A stretch of DNA of 64,000 nucleotides. Source: an uncultured archaeon. Lineage in GTDB: Archaea > Thermoproteota > Bathyarchaeia > 40CM-2-53-6 > CALIRQ01. Location: contig CALIRQ010000005.1 of assembly GCA_938042195.1 (NCBI GenBank), positions 27,717 to 91,716 of the forward strand, written 5' to 3'. The position numbers and the translations under genes were made by a program. Below are positions 17,574-25,857 of the stretch, piece by piece (position 1 is the first letter of the stretch; every line of letters starts with the position of its first letter). The notes beneath the pieces were generated by a model that saw only the letters and a program-made list of their open reading frames with translations, made no database searches and was not told where the DNA came from.

Positions 17574-17843
17574 TCAGGCCAGGATGTCCTCTAGGATCCT
17601 CTCCGCCTCCTCCTTGCTCTTCAAGCCCTTCATCAGGACCTTCCCGGCCCTATACACTCGTAATGCGATGCCCCGGAAGGAGACATCCATGACCAGCCCC
17701 GAGATCGATCTATCGATTTGGCCCTTTTGGAGGATCCTCCTTATCGCCTCATCCCTCTTTCCATGCCTTAGCGTTGCCACGAAATGCCTTTCCTCCCCGC
17801 AGGTCTCCTCGATGGTGGAAACGTACTCCCTGACGGAGGACAT
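17574..17843 (-). CDS. Small protein resembling the C-terminal domain of the local E1 enzymes
   Basis: 89 residues. No named family recognised. The second half, DVSFRGIALRVYRAGKVLMK then GLKSKEEAERILEDILA, lines up by eye with the tails of both E1-like proteins here (for example SLFKGGRMLIKNVRSEEDAL in the second). It thus looks like a free-standing copy of that domain. A helix with RDEAIRRILQKGQ precedes it. It lies five bases after the SufS stop on the same strand and ends 17 bases from the convergent serK gene. A role as an adaptor between desulfurase and E1/carrier is an inference from position and similarity only. Confidence 0.75.
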   Translation of the reverse strand: MSSVREYVSTIEETCGEERHFVATLRHGKRDEAIRRILQKGQIDRSISGLVMDVSFRGIALRVYRAGKVLMKGLKSKEEAERILEDILA

Positions 17844-17848
17844 TGGCC

Positions 17849-19084
17849 CTAGCCCTTCCTTATCTCCTCGAGGGCCTCGATCAGCTTATCGACCTCCTCC
17901 TTGAGGTTGTAGATGTAAAAGCTGGCCCTCACGGATCCTCTCAACCCTAGCCTTTGGTGGAGCGGTTCTGCGCAATGGAACCCGCTCCTGACCATTATGC
18001 CGAATTGATCCAAAAGGAGCGCCAAGTCGTGCGGATCGAGTCCATCCATATTGAAGGACACTATCCCGCCCCTTTCCGAACCAGGGCCAGGGCCATACCA
18101 TTTGATTCCATCGACCCCATCGAGCCTCTTTAGCGCGTAATTCGTTAACTCAGACTCGTGCCTTTCCACATCCTCCATGCCCAACCCCCTCAAGTACCTT
18201 ACCGCCTCCATTAGGCCGACCGCCCCGCCCACGTTCGGGGTCCCCGCCTCGAACTTCCATGGAAGCTCGTTGTACGTGATCCTGCAGGTCCCATCCGATT
18301 TGTTATACCTCACCTCCCTTATCATCTCCCCGCCCCCCAAGAAGGGCTCCATATCCCTAAGTATGTCTTGCCTCCCATAGAGCACGCCGATCCCGGTTGG
18401 GGCGAGCATCTTATGCCCCGAGAAGGCCAAGAAGTCGATCCCGAGCCTTTCGACGTCGATGGGCATGTGGGGGACGGATTGAGCCCCATCCACAACGACC
18501 ATGGCGCCATTATCGTGCGCGATCTTCGAGATCCTCCTAAGATCGTTCTTGACCCCCGTGACGTTGGAAACATGCGCCACGCAAACGAGCTTCGTCCTTT
18601 TAGTTACGAGGTTTTCAAGACCTTCATAATCCAATACGCCCTCGTCGTTTATATCCGCATATTTGACCTTGAACCCCTTCACCCTAGAGACGTTCTCCCA
18701 GGGCACTATATTGCTGTGGTGATCCATTAACGTGAGCACCACTTCATCCCCTGGGCCCAAGCCCCTTAAGCATAGGGAGTAGGCCACAAGGTTTATCGCC
18801 TCCGTGGCGTTCTTGGTGAATATTATCTCCTCAATCCCCTCGGCCCCTATGAACTCCGCGACCTCCTCGTGGGCCCTCTCGTAAAGCTCCGATGCCTCCT
18901 GGGAAAGCGTATGGACCCCCCTGTGCACATTCGCGTTATGCTCCTCGTAAAACCTCCTCACCGCCTCTATAACTTGGATCGGCTTCTGGGAAGTCGCCGC
19001 GTTGTCGAAGTATATGAGGGGTTTCCCCTCGATCTCCCTCCTCAATATCGGAAAGTCCTCCCTGATCCTATGGGGATTGAGCAT
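17849..19084 (-). CDS. sufS: Cysteine desulfurase, SufS type
   Basis: 411 residues. The PLP lysine is K225 in FSGHKMLAPTGIGVLYGR, the stacking histidine is in LMDHHSNIVPW, DGAQSVPHMPIDV gives the aspartate-glutamine pair, and the persulfide cysteine is C371 in RSGFHCAEP, all group II SufS features. It takes sulfur from cysteine and passes it to scaffold or carrier proteins. ATG 19084 follows a purine-rich GGGGGAGGCGGG at good spacing and is preferred to TTG 19102. It overlaps the end of iscU by 17 bases. Confidence 0.95.
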   Translation of the reverse strand: MLNPHRIREDFPILRREIEGKPLIYFDNAATSQKPIQVIEAVRRFYEEHNANVHRGVHTLSQEASELYERAHEEVAEFIGAEGIEEIIFTKNATEAINLVAYSLCLRGLGPGDEVVLTLMDHHSNIVPWENVSRVKGFKVKYADINDEGVLDYEGLENLVTKRTKLVCVAHVSNVTGVKNDLRRISKIAHDNGAMVVVDGAQSVPHMPIDVERLGIDFLAFSGHKMLAPTGIGVLYGRQDILRDMEPFLGGGEMIREVRYNKSDGTCRITYNELPWKFEAGTPNVGGAVGLMEAVRYLRGLGMEDVERHESELTNYALKRLDGVDGIKWYGPGPGSERGGIVSFNMDGLDPHDLALLLDQFGIMVRSGFHCAEPLHQRLGLRGSVRASFYIYNLKEEVDKLIEALEEIRKG

Positions 19085-19571
19085 CGGACCCGCCTCCCCC
19101 AACCCTCTTGGATAGGACCTCCGCCAATTCCTCCTCCTCCAGGGCCTGCTTCTCCTCGAAGGTCAGGCCCTCGGGCATCCAAGCCGGCGCGATTCCCTTG
19201 CGCTTATAATACAGCCTTATGGCCCGCCTTAGCGCCCCAACCGCCAATATGCCGCAATGGAACTTTATCGATGGGAGCCCCCCCACTTCCTCGGCTACCA
19301 TCTTCCAAGATATCTTCCAAGCCTCCTCGAGGCTCTTCCCCTTTATCATCTCCGTCAATATGCTCGACGTGGCTATGTTGGCGGCGCAGCCATAGCTCTC
19401 GAACGTTGCCCTCTCTATGACGCCCGCCTCGTTGATCTTGAGGTAGAAGGTTATCATATCGCCGCATGCGGGGTTCCCGGCCACCGCTTGAACAGTCGCG
19501 TCCTCCATCCTCCCGAGGTTCTTCGGGTCCCTGAACAGCTCAAGGACCTTTTTGCTATATGGAAGCGGCAT
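19068..19571 (-). CDS. iscU: IscU/SufU-type Fe-S scaffold
   Basis: 167 residues. The three scaffold cysteines are visible: C36 in GNPACGDMI with D38, C62 in ESYGCAANIATSS, and C106 in IKFHCGILA with H105. It assembles Fe-S clusters from sulfur delivered by the flanking desulfurases. There is a charged C-terminal extension after the scaffold core (GLTFEEKQALEEEELAEVLS) of about 30 residues, longer than bacterial IscU (about 128). It is encoded between two different desulfurases, 12 bases after the NifS-like gene. Confidence 0.95.
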   Translation of the reverse strand: MPLPYSKKVLELFRDPKNLGRMEDATVQAVAGNPACGDMITFYLKINEAGVIERATFESYGCAANIATSSILTEMIKGKSLEEAWKISWKMVAEEVGGLPSIKFHCGILAVGALRRAIRLYYKRKGIAPAWMPEGLTFEEKQALEEEELAEVLSKRVGGGGSDAQSP

Positions 19572-19582
19572 CCTGGACGTCT

Positions 19583-20797
19583 TTAACCATCCCCCATGGA
19601 GCCGTATATGGCCCTGAGCCTCTCCACAGCCTTCGGGATCGCCTCCAATACGTAATCCATATCCTCATCGGTATGATGCCTTGTGACCTTCATCAGGATG
19701 CTTCCATGCGCCTCCTCGAACCTCCTCCCTATGGCCGTTAGGACGTGGCTCGGCTGGAGTATCCGCCTCGTGCAGGCGCTCCCGCTTGAAACGTATACGC
19801 CCTTCAGGCTTAGCTCTATCGTCAGGGCCTCCCCCTCGCAACGAAGGAAGCTTATGTTCACGTTATCGGGGGCCCTCTTATCGCCCCTTGGGCCGTTCAG
19901 CCTCGTATCCTCCACGCCCGAGAGTATCCCGTCAATGAGCCTATCCCGGAGGCGCCTCATATGGGAAACGTTCGCCTCGAAGCCATCGAAGGCCATCCGC
20001 GAGGCCGCGGCGAAGCCCACTATCAGCGGGGTATTCTCCACGCCCGGCCAAAGCCTCTGCGTCCCGATCTGTCCCTCGAGGATCCTCCCCACCTCGACGC
20101 CCTCCCTCACGTATAAGGCCCCGATCCCCCTCGGCCCGGAGATCTTATAGCTGCTCAGCGTCGCCATGTCCACCCCCAGCTCGCCGACATCGAAGGGGAT
20201 CCTCCCATAGGCATCGGAGGCGTCCGTATGGAAGATCGCCCCCGGGCTTCTATCCTTCACTATCTCGAGCGCCTCCCTTATCGGCTCTATGGTGCCTATC
20301 TCGTTGCTGACCGCCGCTATGCTAACCAACCTCGTCTCCCCATCGACCTCTTCCTTCAACTTCTCGAGGTCTACGAAGCCCTCCCCGTCGACGGGGACCT
20401 TGGCGACTTTGAACCCGCGCTCCTCGAGCATCTGGCACACATTGGTCACGCTCAGGGGTTCTATCTCCGATATGACTATTTTGCCGCCCTTCCTCTTCCA
20501 GAGGCTCCCCATAAGGGCTAGGTTGTTGGCCTCCGTCTCCCCGGGCGTGAAGGTTATCTCCTCGGGCTCCGCGCCAATGGAGCGCGCTATCTTCCCAGCC
20601 GAGTCCATTATCGCCTCATACGCCTCCCAGCCGGGCTTGTGGGTTATAGTTGGGTTACCATATGAGGATTCGTTGAAGTATGGTAGCATGGCCCGAACGA
20701 CCTCATCTGGGACCCGGCTCGAGTTCTCCGAATCCAGGTAGACCTCCCTCTCTATGCCCGCATGGGCTTTTATGAGCTCCTCCACATCCGCCCTCAA
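19583..20797 (-). CDS. Divergent IscS/NifS-family cysteine desulfurase
   Basis: 404 residues with the group I fold: PLP lysine K218 in LSSYKISGPRGIGALYV, HTDASDAYGRIPFDV, and the mobile-loop cysteine in SSGSACTRRILQPSHVL. Several normally fixed positions differ: the N-terminal YLDNNATT is YLDSENSS; SGATEANN is PGETEANN; the EH before the PLP-stacking site is EIEP, so the stacking histidine seems absent; AVQA is ASDA. It may be a genuine but altered desulfurase, or use another substrate. Start TTG 20797. It heads the minus-strand set nifS-like, iscU, sufS and the small E1-tail-like gene, which looks like one operon. Confidence 0.85.
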   Translation of the reverse strand: MRADVEELIKAHAGIEREVYLDSENSSRVPDEVVRAMLPYFNESSYGNPTITHKPGWEAYEAIMDSAGKIARSIGAEPEEITFTPGETEANNLALMGSLWKRKGGKIVISEIEPLSVTNVCQMLEERGFKVAKVPVDGEGFVDLEKLKEEVDGETRLVSIAAVSNEIGTIEPIREALEIVKDRSPGAIFHTDASDAYGRIPFDVGELGVDMATLSSYKISGPRGIGALYVREGVEVGRILEGQIGTQRLWPGVENTPLIVGFAAASRMAFDGFEANVSHMRRLRDRLIDGILSGVEDTRLNGPRGDKRAPDNVNISFLRCEGEALTIELSLKGVYVSSGSACTRRILQPSHVLTAIGRRFEEAHGSILMKVTRHHTDEDMDYVLEAIPKAVERLRAIYGSMGDG

Positions 20798-20953
20798 TAG
20801 CCATCCGAGTTGGCATCGGATATCCTCCTATTATGTTTATCGATGTTCTAATAACTCCGTTAGCGCAATCGGCCCCATCGACTGGGTAGAAAGTGTCAAT
20901 AACGGCATTATCTAATCAAAGGTTTATAAAGGCCAAAGGGCTTACCTCTTGCC

Positions 20954-21406
20954 GTGGGAGCGTTGAAGAAGAGGGTGTTGTTCATCTGCACCCACAACTC
21001 CGCTAGGTCGCAGATGGCGGAGGGCTTCCTGAGGGCCTTGTACGGCGACCGCTATGAGGCCCACAGCGGAGGCACGGAGCCCTCCGGCCTCAACCCCTAT
21101 GCCGTAAAGGCGATGGCCGAGGTCGGCATAGACATCTCGAAGCATAGGTCGAAGAGCCTAGAGGAGTTCAGGGGGATGGAGTTCGACTACGTCGCCACGG
21201 TCTGCGATCGCGCGAAAGAAGCCTGTCCCTTCTTCCCAGGCGGGAAAAGGACCCTGCATAAGGGCTTCGAAGATCCATCGCAGTTCAAGGGGACGGAGGA
21301 TGAGATACTATCAAGTTTCCGGAGGGTTAGGGATGAGATTAGGAGATGGATCGAGGAGACCTTTGGTGGGGATGGGCCAGATGCCGATCCTCAGATTGTC
21401 TCGTGA
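20954..21406 (+). CDS. arsC: Arsenate reductase, LMW-phosphatase (thioredoxin) type
   Basis: 150 residues. [19 protein letters not shown] is the phosphatase-type loop with the nucleophile cysteine and arginine; the two further redox cysteines are in [13 protein letters not shown], followed by the aspartate-proline loop FEDPSQFKG. This is the ArsC that reduces arsenate to arsenite. GTG start at 20954, preceded by TATA box GTTTATAAAG at about 20921-20930. The arsenite exporter gene acr3 lies 8 kb downstream, so the pair would complete arsenate detoxification. Confidence 0.93.
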   Translation: MGALKKRVLFICTHNSARSQMAEGFLRALYGDRYEAHSGGTEPSGLNPYAVKAMAEVGIDISKHRSKSLEEFRGMEFDYVATVCDRAKEACPFFPGGKRTLHKGFEDPSQFKGTEDEILSSFRRVRDEIRRWIEETFGGDGPDADPQIVS

Positions 21407-21451
21407 TATGTTTAAATCCCCAGAGCACCTTATGTCCAATCGGGATCGAGT

Positions 21452-22015
21452 TTGGACGTGGTAAAGGCGATAGAGGAAAGGAGGGCTTACCGCTCCTTGG
21501 ATCCGATCGAGGTAACGGATGGGCTGCTCAAGGATCTGGCTGAGGCCGCCCGACTCGCCCCTTCCTGCTTCAACAATCAACCTTGGAGGTTCGTCTTCGT
21601 TCACGATCCCGGGGTCTTGGAGGGGGTGCGCCGAGCCCTATCTAAGGGCAACGAATGGGCCAAGTCGGCATCGATGATCGTGGCCGTGGCGAGCAAGAGG
21701 GATTACGACTGCATGATAAAGGGCAGGGACTATTACTTGTTCGATACAGGCATGGCGACCGCATTCATGATCCTCAGGGCGACCGAGCTCGGGCTCGTGG
21801 CCCACCCGATAGCTGGCTACGACGAGGAGGCGGTCAAGGTAGCGCTGGGGATACCCGCCGATATGACCGTCATAACCTTGTTGATCGTTGGGAAGCGCTC
21901 TGGGGCATTGAGCCCCCTCCTCTCGGAGAAACAGGTCGAGGCGGAGAGGAGGAGGCCGGATAGGTTGCCCTTGGAGAAGTTCGCGTTCATGAATTGCTTT
22001 TCCATGGAAGGTTAA
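21452..22015 (+). CDS. Nitroreductase-family flavoprotein
   Basis: 187 residues. The FMN-binding opening is EERRAYRSLDP (usual RRSxRxF), then LAPSCFNNQPWRFVFV, the N-Q-PW element of the family, and a C-terminal strand-helix with GIPADMTVITLLIVGKR. It would use NAD(P)H to reduce nitro, quinone or other acceptors as a dimer with FMN. Start is TTG 21452. A TTTAAAT box at about 21410-21416, just after the arsC stop, suggests its own promoter. Substrate unknown; genes around it are about metal and metalloid stress. Confidence 0.9.
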   Translation: MDVVKAIEERRAYRSLDPIEVTDGLLKDLAEAARLAPSCFNNQPWRFVFVHDPGVLEGVRRALSKGNEWAKSASMIVAVASKRDYDCMIKGRDYYLFDTGMATAFMILRATELGLVAHPIAGYDEEAVKVALGIPADMTVITLLIVGKRSGALSPLLSEKQVEAERRRPDRLPLEKFAFMNCFSMEG

Positions 22016-22152
22016 AAGGCGGGAGGATCTGCAGGTCCTCTGGGGAAGGGCATTGAAGCTCCATGGGCGATCCTGAGCCCTCAATAGCCCTAAGTGAGGG
22101 CTCAGAAGAGTTTATATTAAACGGCGATATAGCCTCAGGTTGGTGAGCTCGA

Positions 22153-24345
22153 GTGCACTCCCGCAGCCATCAAGGCCATCGGGGGCACCATGATCACGTC
22201 CACCATATGGAGGATTTCAAAAGGAGGTTCTGGATCTCTGCGGCGCTGACGATACCGATCCTGATCCTATCCGAGATGATCCAGGAATGGCTAGGCATAG
22301 GGCTCAAGATCCCACTCCAGAGGGAGGTCCTTCTGCTGCTCTCCTCGATCCTCTACCTCTACGGCGGATCGCCCTTCATAATGGGGGCGTTGGAGGAGGT
22401 GAAGGGCCATCGGCCCGGCATGATGACCCTGATAGGGATGGCGATCTCGGTGGCCTTCTTCTATTCGGCCGGGACCGTTGTTTTGGCATCGGGCAAGGAC
22501 TTCTTCTGGGAGCTCGCCACCTTGATAGACGTGATGCTCCTAGGGCACTGGGCGGAGGCCAAGAGCGTCCTCGGGGCCTCGAGGGCTTTGGAGGAGCTCG
22601 TCGGGCTCATGCCCACAACCGCCCACCTCATAAAGGACGGTGGGATCGAGGATGTCCCGACCTCCAGCTTGAAGGCCGGCGACTTAGTCCTTGTCCGCCC
22701 GGGCGAGAAGATACCGTCCGACGGCTTCGTGATCGAGGGCGAATCATCCGCCATCGAGGCCCTTCTGACCGGCGAATCCAAGCCCGTCCGGAAGGGCGCT
22801 GGGGACAGCGTAATAGGGGGCTCGGTGAACGCCGAGGGCGCCCTGAAGGTGAGGATCGAGAGGACCGGGGAGGAGACCTACATAGCGCAGGTCATAAGGC
22901 TCGTGAGGCAGGCGCAGGAGAGCCGGTCTAGGACGCAGGATTTGGCCGATAGGGCGGCGGCTCTGCTCTTCTACATAGCCCTCGCGGCCGGGGCCCTAAC
23001 GTACGCCGCATGGGCACCCAGCGGCCCGGCGACGGCCTTGGAGAGGGCCGTCACGGTCCTCGTAATAGCCTGCCCTCACGCCCTAGGCCTAGCCATACCG
23101 CTCGTCGTCGCCATATCCACCTCTATAACGGCGAAGGGCGGGATCCTGGTAAGGAATAGGGGGGCTTTCGAGAGGGCCAAGGACGTGGATGCGGTAGTGT
23201 TCGATAAAACGGGAACTCTGACCGAGGGGGGCTTCGGCGTTAGTGACGTGATCTCCTTCTCCTCCGAGGAGGAGCTCCTCGGATTGGCGGCGGGTCTCGA
23301 GCTAAACTCGGAGCACGTCATAGCCAAGGCCATAGTGGAATATGCGAAGGGGAGGGGCGTGAGAGTGCCCCCGGCCGAGGGTTTCGAATCGATGCCCGGA
23401 AAGGGGGCGCGCGGGAGGGTCGGGGGCCGAGAGGTCTACGTTGGGGGCCAAGCCCTTTTGGATGAGATGGGGGCGAGGATCGAGGACCCGAGGATAAGGG
23501 GGCTCCAAGCGCAGGGCAAGACAGTTGTGTTCGTTTTGGCCGATGGGAAGCCCCTCGGGGCGATAGCCCTCTCCGATAGGATAAGGGAAGAGTCGCGGGA
23601 GGCGGTGGAGGAGCTGAGGGGCATGGGCATAAGCGTCTATATGCTGACCGGGGATTCGAAGGAGGTCGCTCGCTGGGTGGCCGAGGAGTTGGGCATAAGG
23701 GATTACTTCGCTCAAGTCCTCCCGCATCAGAAGGTCGAGAAGATCGAGCTCCTGAAAGGGAGGGGCCATAGGGTCGCCATGGTGGGCGATGGCATCAACG
23801 ACGCGCCTGCCCTCGCCGCGGCCGATGTGGGCATAGCCATAGGTGCCGGAACCGATGTGGCCATTGAAAGCGCAGATATCATCCTCGTGAGGAACGATCC
23901 CAGGGACGTCCCCAAGGCCATAAGGATCTCCCGGAGGACCTATTCCAAGATGGTCCAAAACCTTTGGTGGGCATCGGGCTATAACGCGATCGCGATACCG
24001 CTCGCGGCTGGCGCCCTATCGAACCTCGGGATATCCATGGGCCCGGCGGTGGGCGCCATCATAATGTCCCTCAGCACCATCATAGTGGCCCTCAATAGCC
24101 AAGCCCTGAAGAAGCACGAGCCGAAGGGGCCCGAGATCGCGGAAAGGGAGCATTTGACCATCGATCCCGTTTGCGGCATGAGCGTCGAGCCCGAGGAGGC
24201 CGCAGGGAAGGCCGAGGTTGGGAAGTATGTGGTCTATTTCTGTTCGAAGGGATGCGAGAAGGAGTTCAAGAGGGATCCGAGCGGATATTTGAAGAGGGCG
24301 CTGGAGTCCCGGGCCAAGGCCGAGCCGGGGCATCATCACCATTGA
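22153..24345 (+). CDS. Copper-type P1B ATPase (CopB-like) with C-terminal YHS domain
   Basis: 730 residues. A histidine-rich N-terminus (SHQGHRGHHDHVHHME) leads into transmembrane helices; VIACPHALGLAIPL carries the CPH metal site of the CopB class rather than CPC. Then come LLTGES (actuator), DKTGTLTEGG (phosphorylation) and MVGDGINDAPALAAADVGIA (hinge). After the last helices a YHS module follows: DPVCGMSV, YVVYFCSKGCEKEF, then a GHHHH end. CopB pumps copper (Cu+ or Cu2+) out; the fused YHS tail may bind or deliver the metal. Start GTG 22153 after a TATA-like GTTTATATTAAA at 22110-22121. The JAMM gene follows by 15 bases. Confidence 0.95.
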   Translation: MHSRSHQGHRGHHDHVHHMEDFKRRFWISAALTIPILILSEMIQEWLGIGLKIPLQREVLLLLSSILYLYGGSPFIMGALEEVKGHRPGMMTLIGMAISVAFFYSAGTVVLASGKDFFWELATLIDVMLLGHWAEAKSVLGASRALEELVGLMPTTAHLIKDGGIEDVPTSSLKAGDLVLVRPGEKIPSDGFVIEGESSAIEALLTGESKPVRKGAGDSVIGGSVNAEGALKVRIERTGEETYIAQVIRLVRQAQESRSRTQDLADRAAALLFYIALAAGALTYAAWAPSGPATALERAVTVLVIACPHALGLAIPLVVAISTSITAKGGILVRNRGAFERAKDVDAVVFDKTGTLTEGGFGVSDVISFSSEEELLGLAAGLELNSEHVIAKAIVEYAKGRGVRVPPAEGFESMPGKGARGRVGGREVYVGGQALLDEMGARIEDPRIRGLQAQGKTVVFVLADGKPLGAIALSDRIREESREAVEELRGMGISVYMLTGDSKEVARWVAEELGIRDYFAQVLPHQKVEKIELLKGRGHRVAMVGDGINDAPALAAADVGIAIGAGTDVAIESADIILVRNDPRDVPKAIRISRRTYSKMVQNLWWASGYNAIAIPLAAGALSNLGISMGPAVGAIIMSLSTIIVALNSQALKKHEPKGPEIAEREHLTIDPVCGMSVEPEEAAGKAEVGKYVVYFCSKGCEKEFKRDPSGYLKRALESRAKAEPGHHHH

Positions 24346-24360
24346 AGGGGATTCCCGATA

Positions 24361-24765
24361 ATGGTCCTGAAGATCAGGAGGGGGGATCTGGAGGCGATCC
24401 TTCGCCACGCTAGGGAGAGCCATCCATTCGAGGCGTGCGGCCTCCTCCTCGGGAAGAGGGTCGGCGAGGATGGGATCGTAGAGGAGGCGCGCCCCGCAAA
24501 GAATTTGATGAAATCCCCTTTCGAGTACCGGATCGATCCAGAGGATCTGCTCAGGATCTTCGAGGAAGCAGAGCGGAGGGGTTTGGAGATAATCGGCTCA
24601 TACCACAGCCATCCCTTTTGCGAGCCATCCTGGTCCCAGATCGATGAGGAGAGGGGAGAGTTCTGGGTGGGGTATTCCTTTTTGATAGTATCGCCGAGCG
24701 GCAGATTCGCCTCTTACGTCAAGGGGGAGAGAGGAGCGATGGAGGAGGGCATCGAAACATTATGA
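24361..24765 (+). CDS. JAMM/MPN+ metalloprotease (Mec- or JAMM1-like)
   Basis: 134 residues. The full JAMM zinc motif is present: E24 in HPFEACGLLLG, then HSHP (82-85), six residues, S92 and D95 in SWSQID. Single-domain JAMM enzymes of this size include Mec, which frees cysteine from the CysO-cysteine adduct, and archaeal desampylases such as HvJAMM1, which cut ubiquitin-like SAMP conjugates. Both roles fit the carrier and E1 genes at 13-16.6 kb. It is not next to them but follows the copper ATPase by 15 bases, so coexpression with metal stress is likely. Which substrate it cuts cannot be decided from sequence. Confidence 0.92.
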   Translation: MVLKIRRGDLEAILRHARESHPFEACGLLLGKRVGEDGIVEEARPAKNLMKSPFEYRIDPEDLLRIFEEAERRGLEIIGSYHSHPFCEPSWSQIDEERGEFWVGYSFLIVSPSGRFASYVKGERGAMEEGIETL

Positions 24766-25040
24766 TCTTCATGATTTGATAGCATTTTTGGTCGTGGTAG
24801 ATGGCCTAAATTTCAACTTATGCAAGCCACGAATCGCCGGGAGTCCTCATCCCCTGAGAGGCTTGGCCGGCATTATATGAGGCTATGGTTAAAGGCCAAA
24901 GGCCCTAGAGGGCGAGCCTCTTCGAGGGGCTTCGATTTTAAAAAATCGGGCTAGGGGATGAGTTCGGCTCACTTCCATGAGATATGGGTTCATGGAGTTG
25001 AAGTCAATTATTAAGTTTACTATGAGATTTTCATCGAAAA
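24766..25040. other. Spacer after the JAMM gene, with terminator-like palindrome
   Basis: No gene seen. CGATTTTAAAAAATCG at 24933-24948 is a near-palindrome that could act as a hairpin or terminator. From about here the sequence becomes visibly AT-richer and stays so to about 27.57 kb. Confidence 0.5.
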
Positions 25041-25066
25041 GTATATAAATGCGTTATTGATAACGC
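25041..25066 (+). promoter_or_regulatory. TATA box with adjoining perfect 7+7 palindrome
   Basis: GTATATAAAT (25041-25050) is followed at once by GCGTTATTGATAACGC (25051-25066), arms GCGTTAT and ATAACGC with a two-base spacer. The palindrome covers the region between TATA box and transcription start, the typical place for a repressor in archaea. Confidence 0.7.
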
Positions 25067-25082
25067 TGAAATGGTGATTGAA

Positions 25083-25844
25083 ATGGCCCGAAGCGGGTTG
25101 AAGGAACTGCTTAAAAAGGTGAAAACGGCGGAGGACATCGAAAGGATCAAGCCTGATATAAAGAAAGTGCTTAGGAAAATAAATGCCGCGGATCTGGCCA
25201 TAGCGGAGCAGGAACTAATTGGGGAAGAAACGACTCTGGAGGAGGTAAGAAAGCTCTGTGGGCCTCATCTCGAACTCATTCGCGAAGAGCTTATGAGGGA
25301 TGAGAGGAAACTCGATCCCTTGCACCCACTTCGGATACTCAAAGATGAGCATGAAATAATTCTGCGGAACCTCGATAAACTCAGTGGAATCATTGAAAGG
25401 GCCAACGCCGTAAAAAATTTCAGTGATTTGAGCGGCGAATTAGAAGAGCTCAAGGATGTTGCACGCGTCTTGGTAGAGGCCGAGATCCACCATAAGCGGG
25501 AGGAGGATGTTTTATTCCATGAGTTGGAAAGGGAGGGGGTAAGCGGGCCTCCGATGGTGATGAGGATGGAGCACGCGGAACTCAGATCCCGAAAGCATGC
25601 GCTGAAGGAGCTGGCATCAGACCCAATGGGGAGAAGTTACGATGATTTTGTTTCAAGATTGAATGAGGTTGGCGGCCACATCGTCCAGAGCCTGAACGAT
25701 CACATCTTTAAGGAAAACAACATCCTCTATCCAATGGCGTTGCAAATAATTCCAGAGGAGATGTGGAGGGAGATGAAAGTGGAATTTGATAGGATAGGCT
25801 ACTGTTGCTTTACCCCGACTGTGAAGCCAGAACACGATGATTGA
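25083..25844 (+). CDS. DUF438 plus hemerythrin-like (HHE) protein
   Basis: 253 residues from ATG 25083, chosen because GGTGAT (25073-25078) lies four bases before it; ATG 25071 is nearly at the expected transcription start. Residues 1-75 are helical DUF438 (EDIERIKPDIKKVLRKI, ELIGEETTLEEVRKLCGPHL). Residues 80-230 form a hemerythrin-type bundle with candidate iron ligands in LKDEHEIIL, EIHHKREEDVLF, RMEHAEL and NDHIFKENNILYPMAL. The end IGYCCFTP has two adjacent cysteines. It likely carries a di-iron site that senses or handles O2, NO or iron. A paralogue lies at 27891. Confidence 0.88.
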   Translation: MARSGLKELLKKVKTAEDIERIKPDIKKVLRKINAADLAIAEQELIGEETTLEEVRKLCGPHLELIREELMRDERKLDPLHPLRILKDEHEIILRNLDKLSGIIERANAVKNFSDLSGELEELKDVARVLVEAEIHHKREEDVLFHELEREGVSGPPMVMRMEHAELRSRKHALKELASDPMGRSYDDFVSRLNEVGGHIVQSLNDHIFKENNILYPMALQIIPEEMWREMKVEFDRIGYCCFTPTVKPEHDD

Positions 25845-25857
25845 GGGAGAGGGATGA

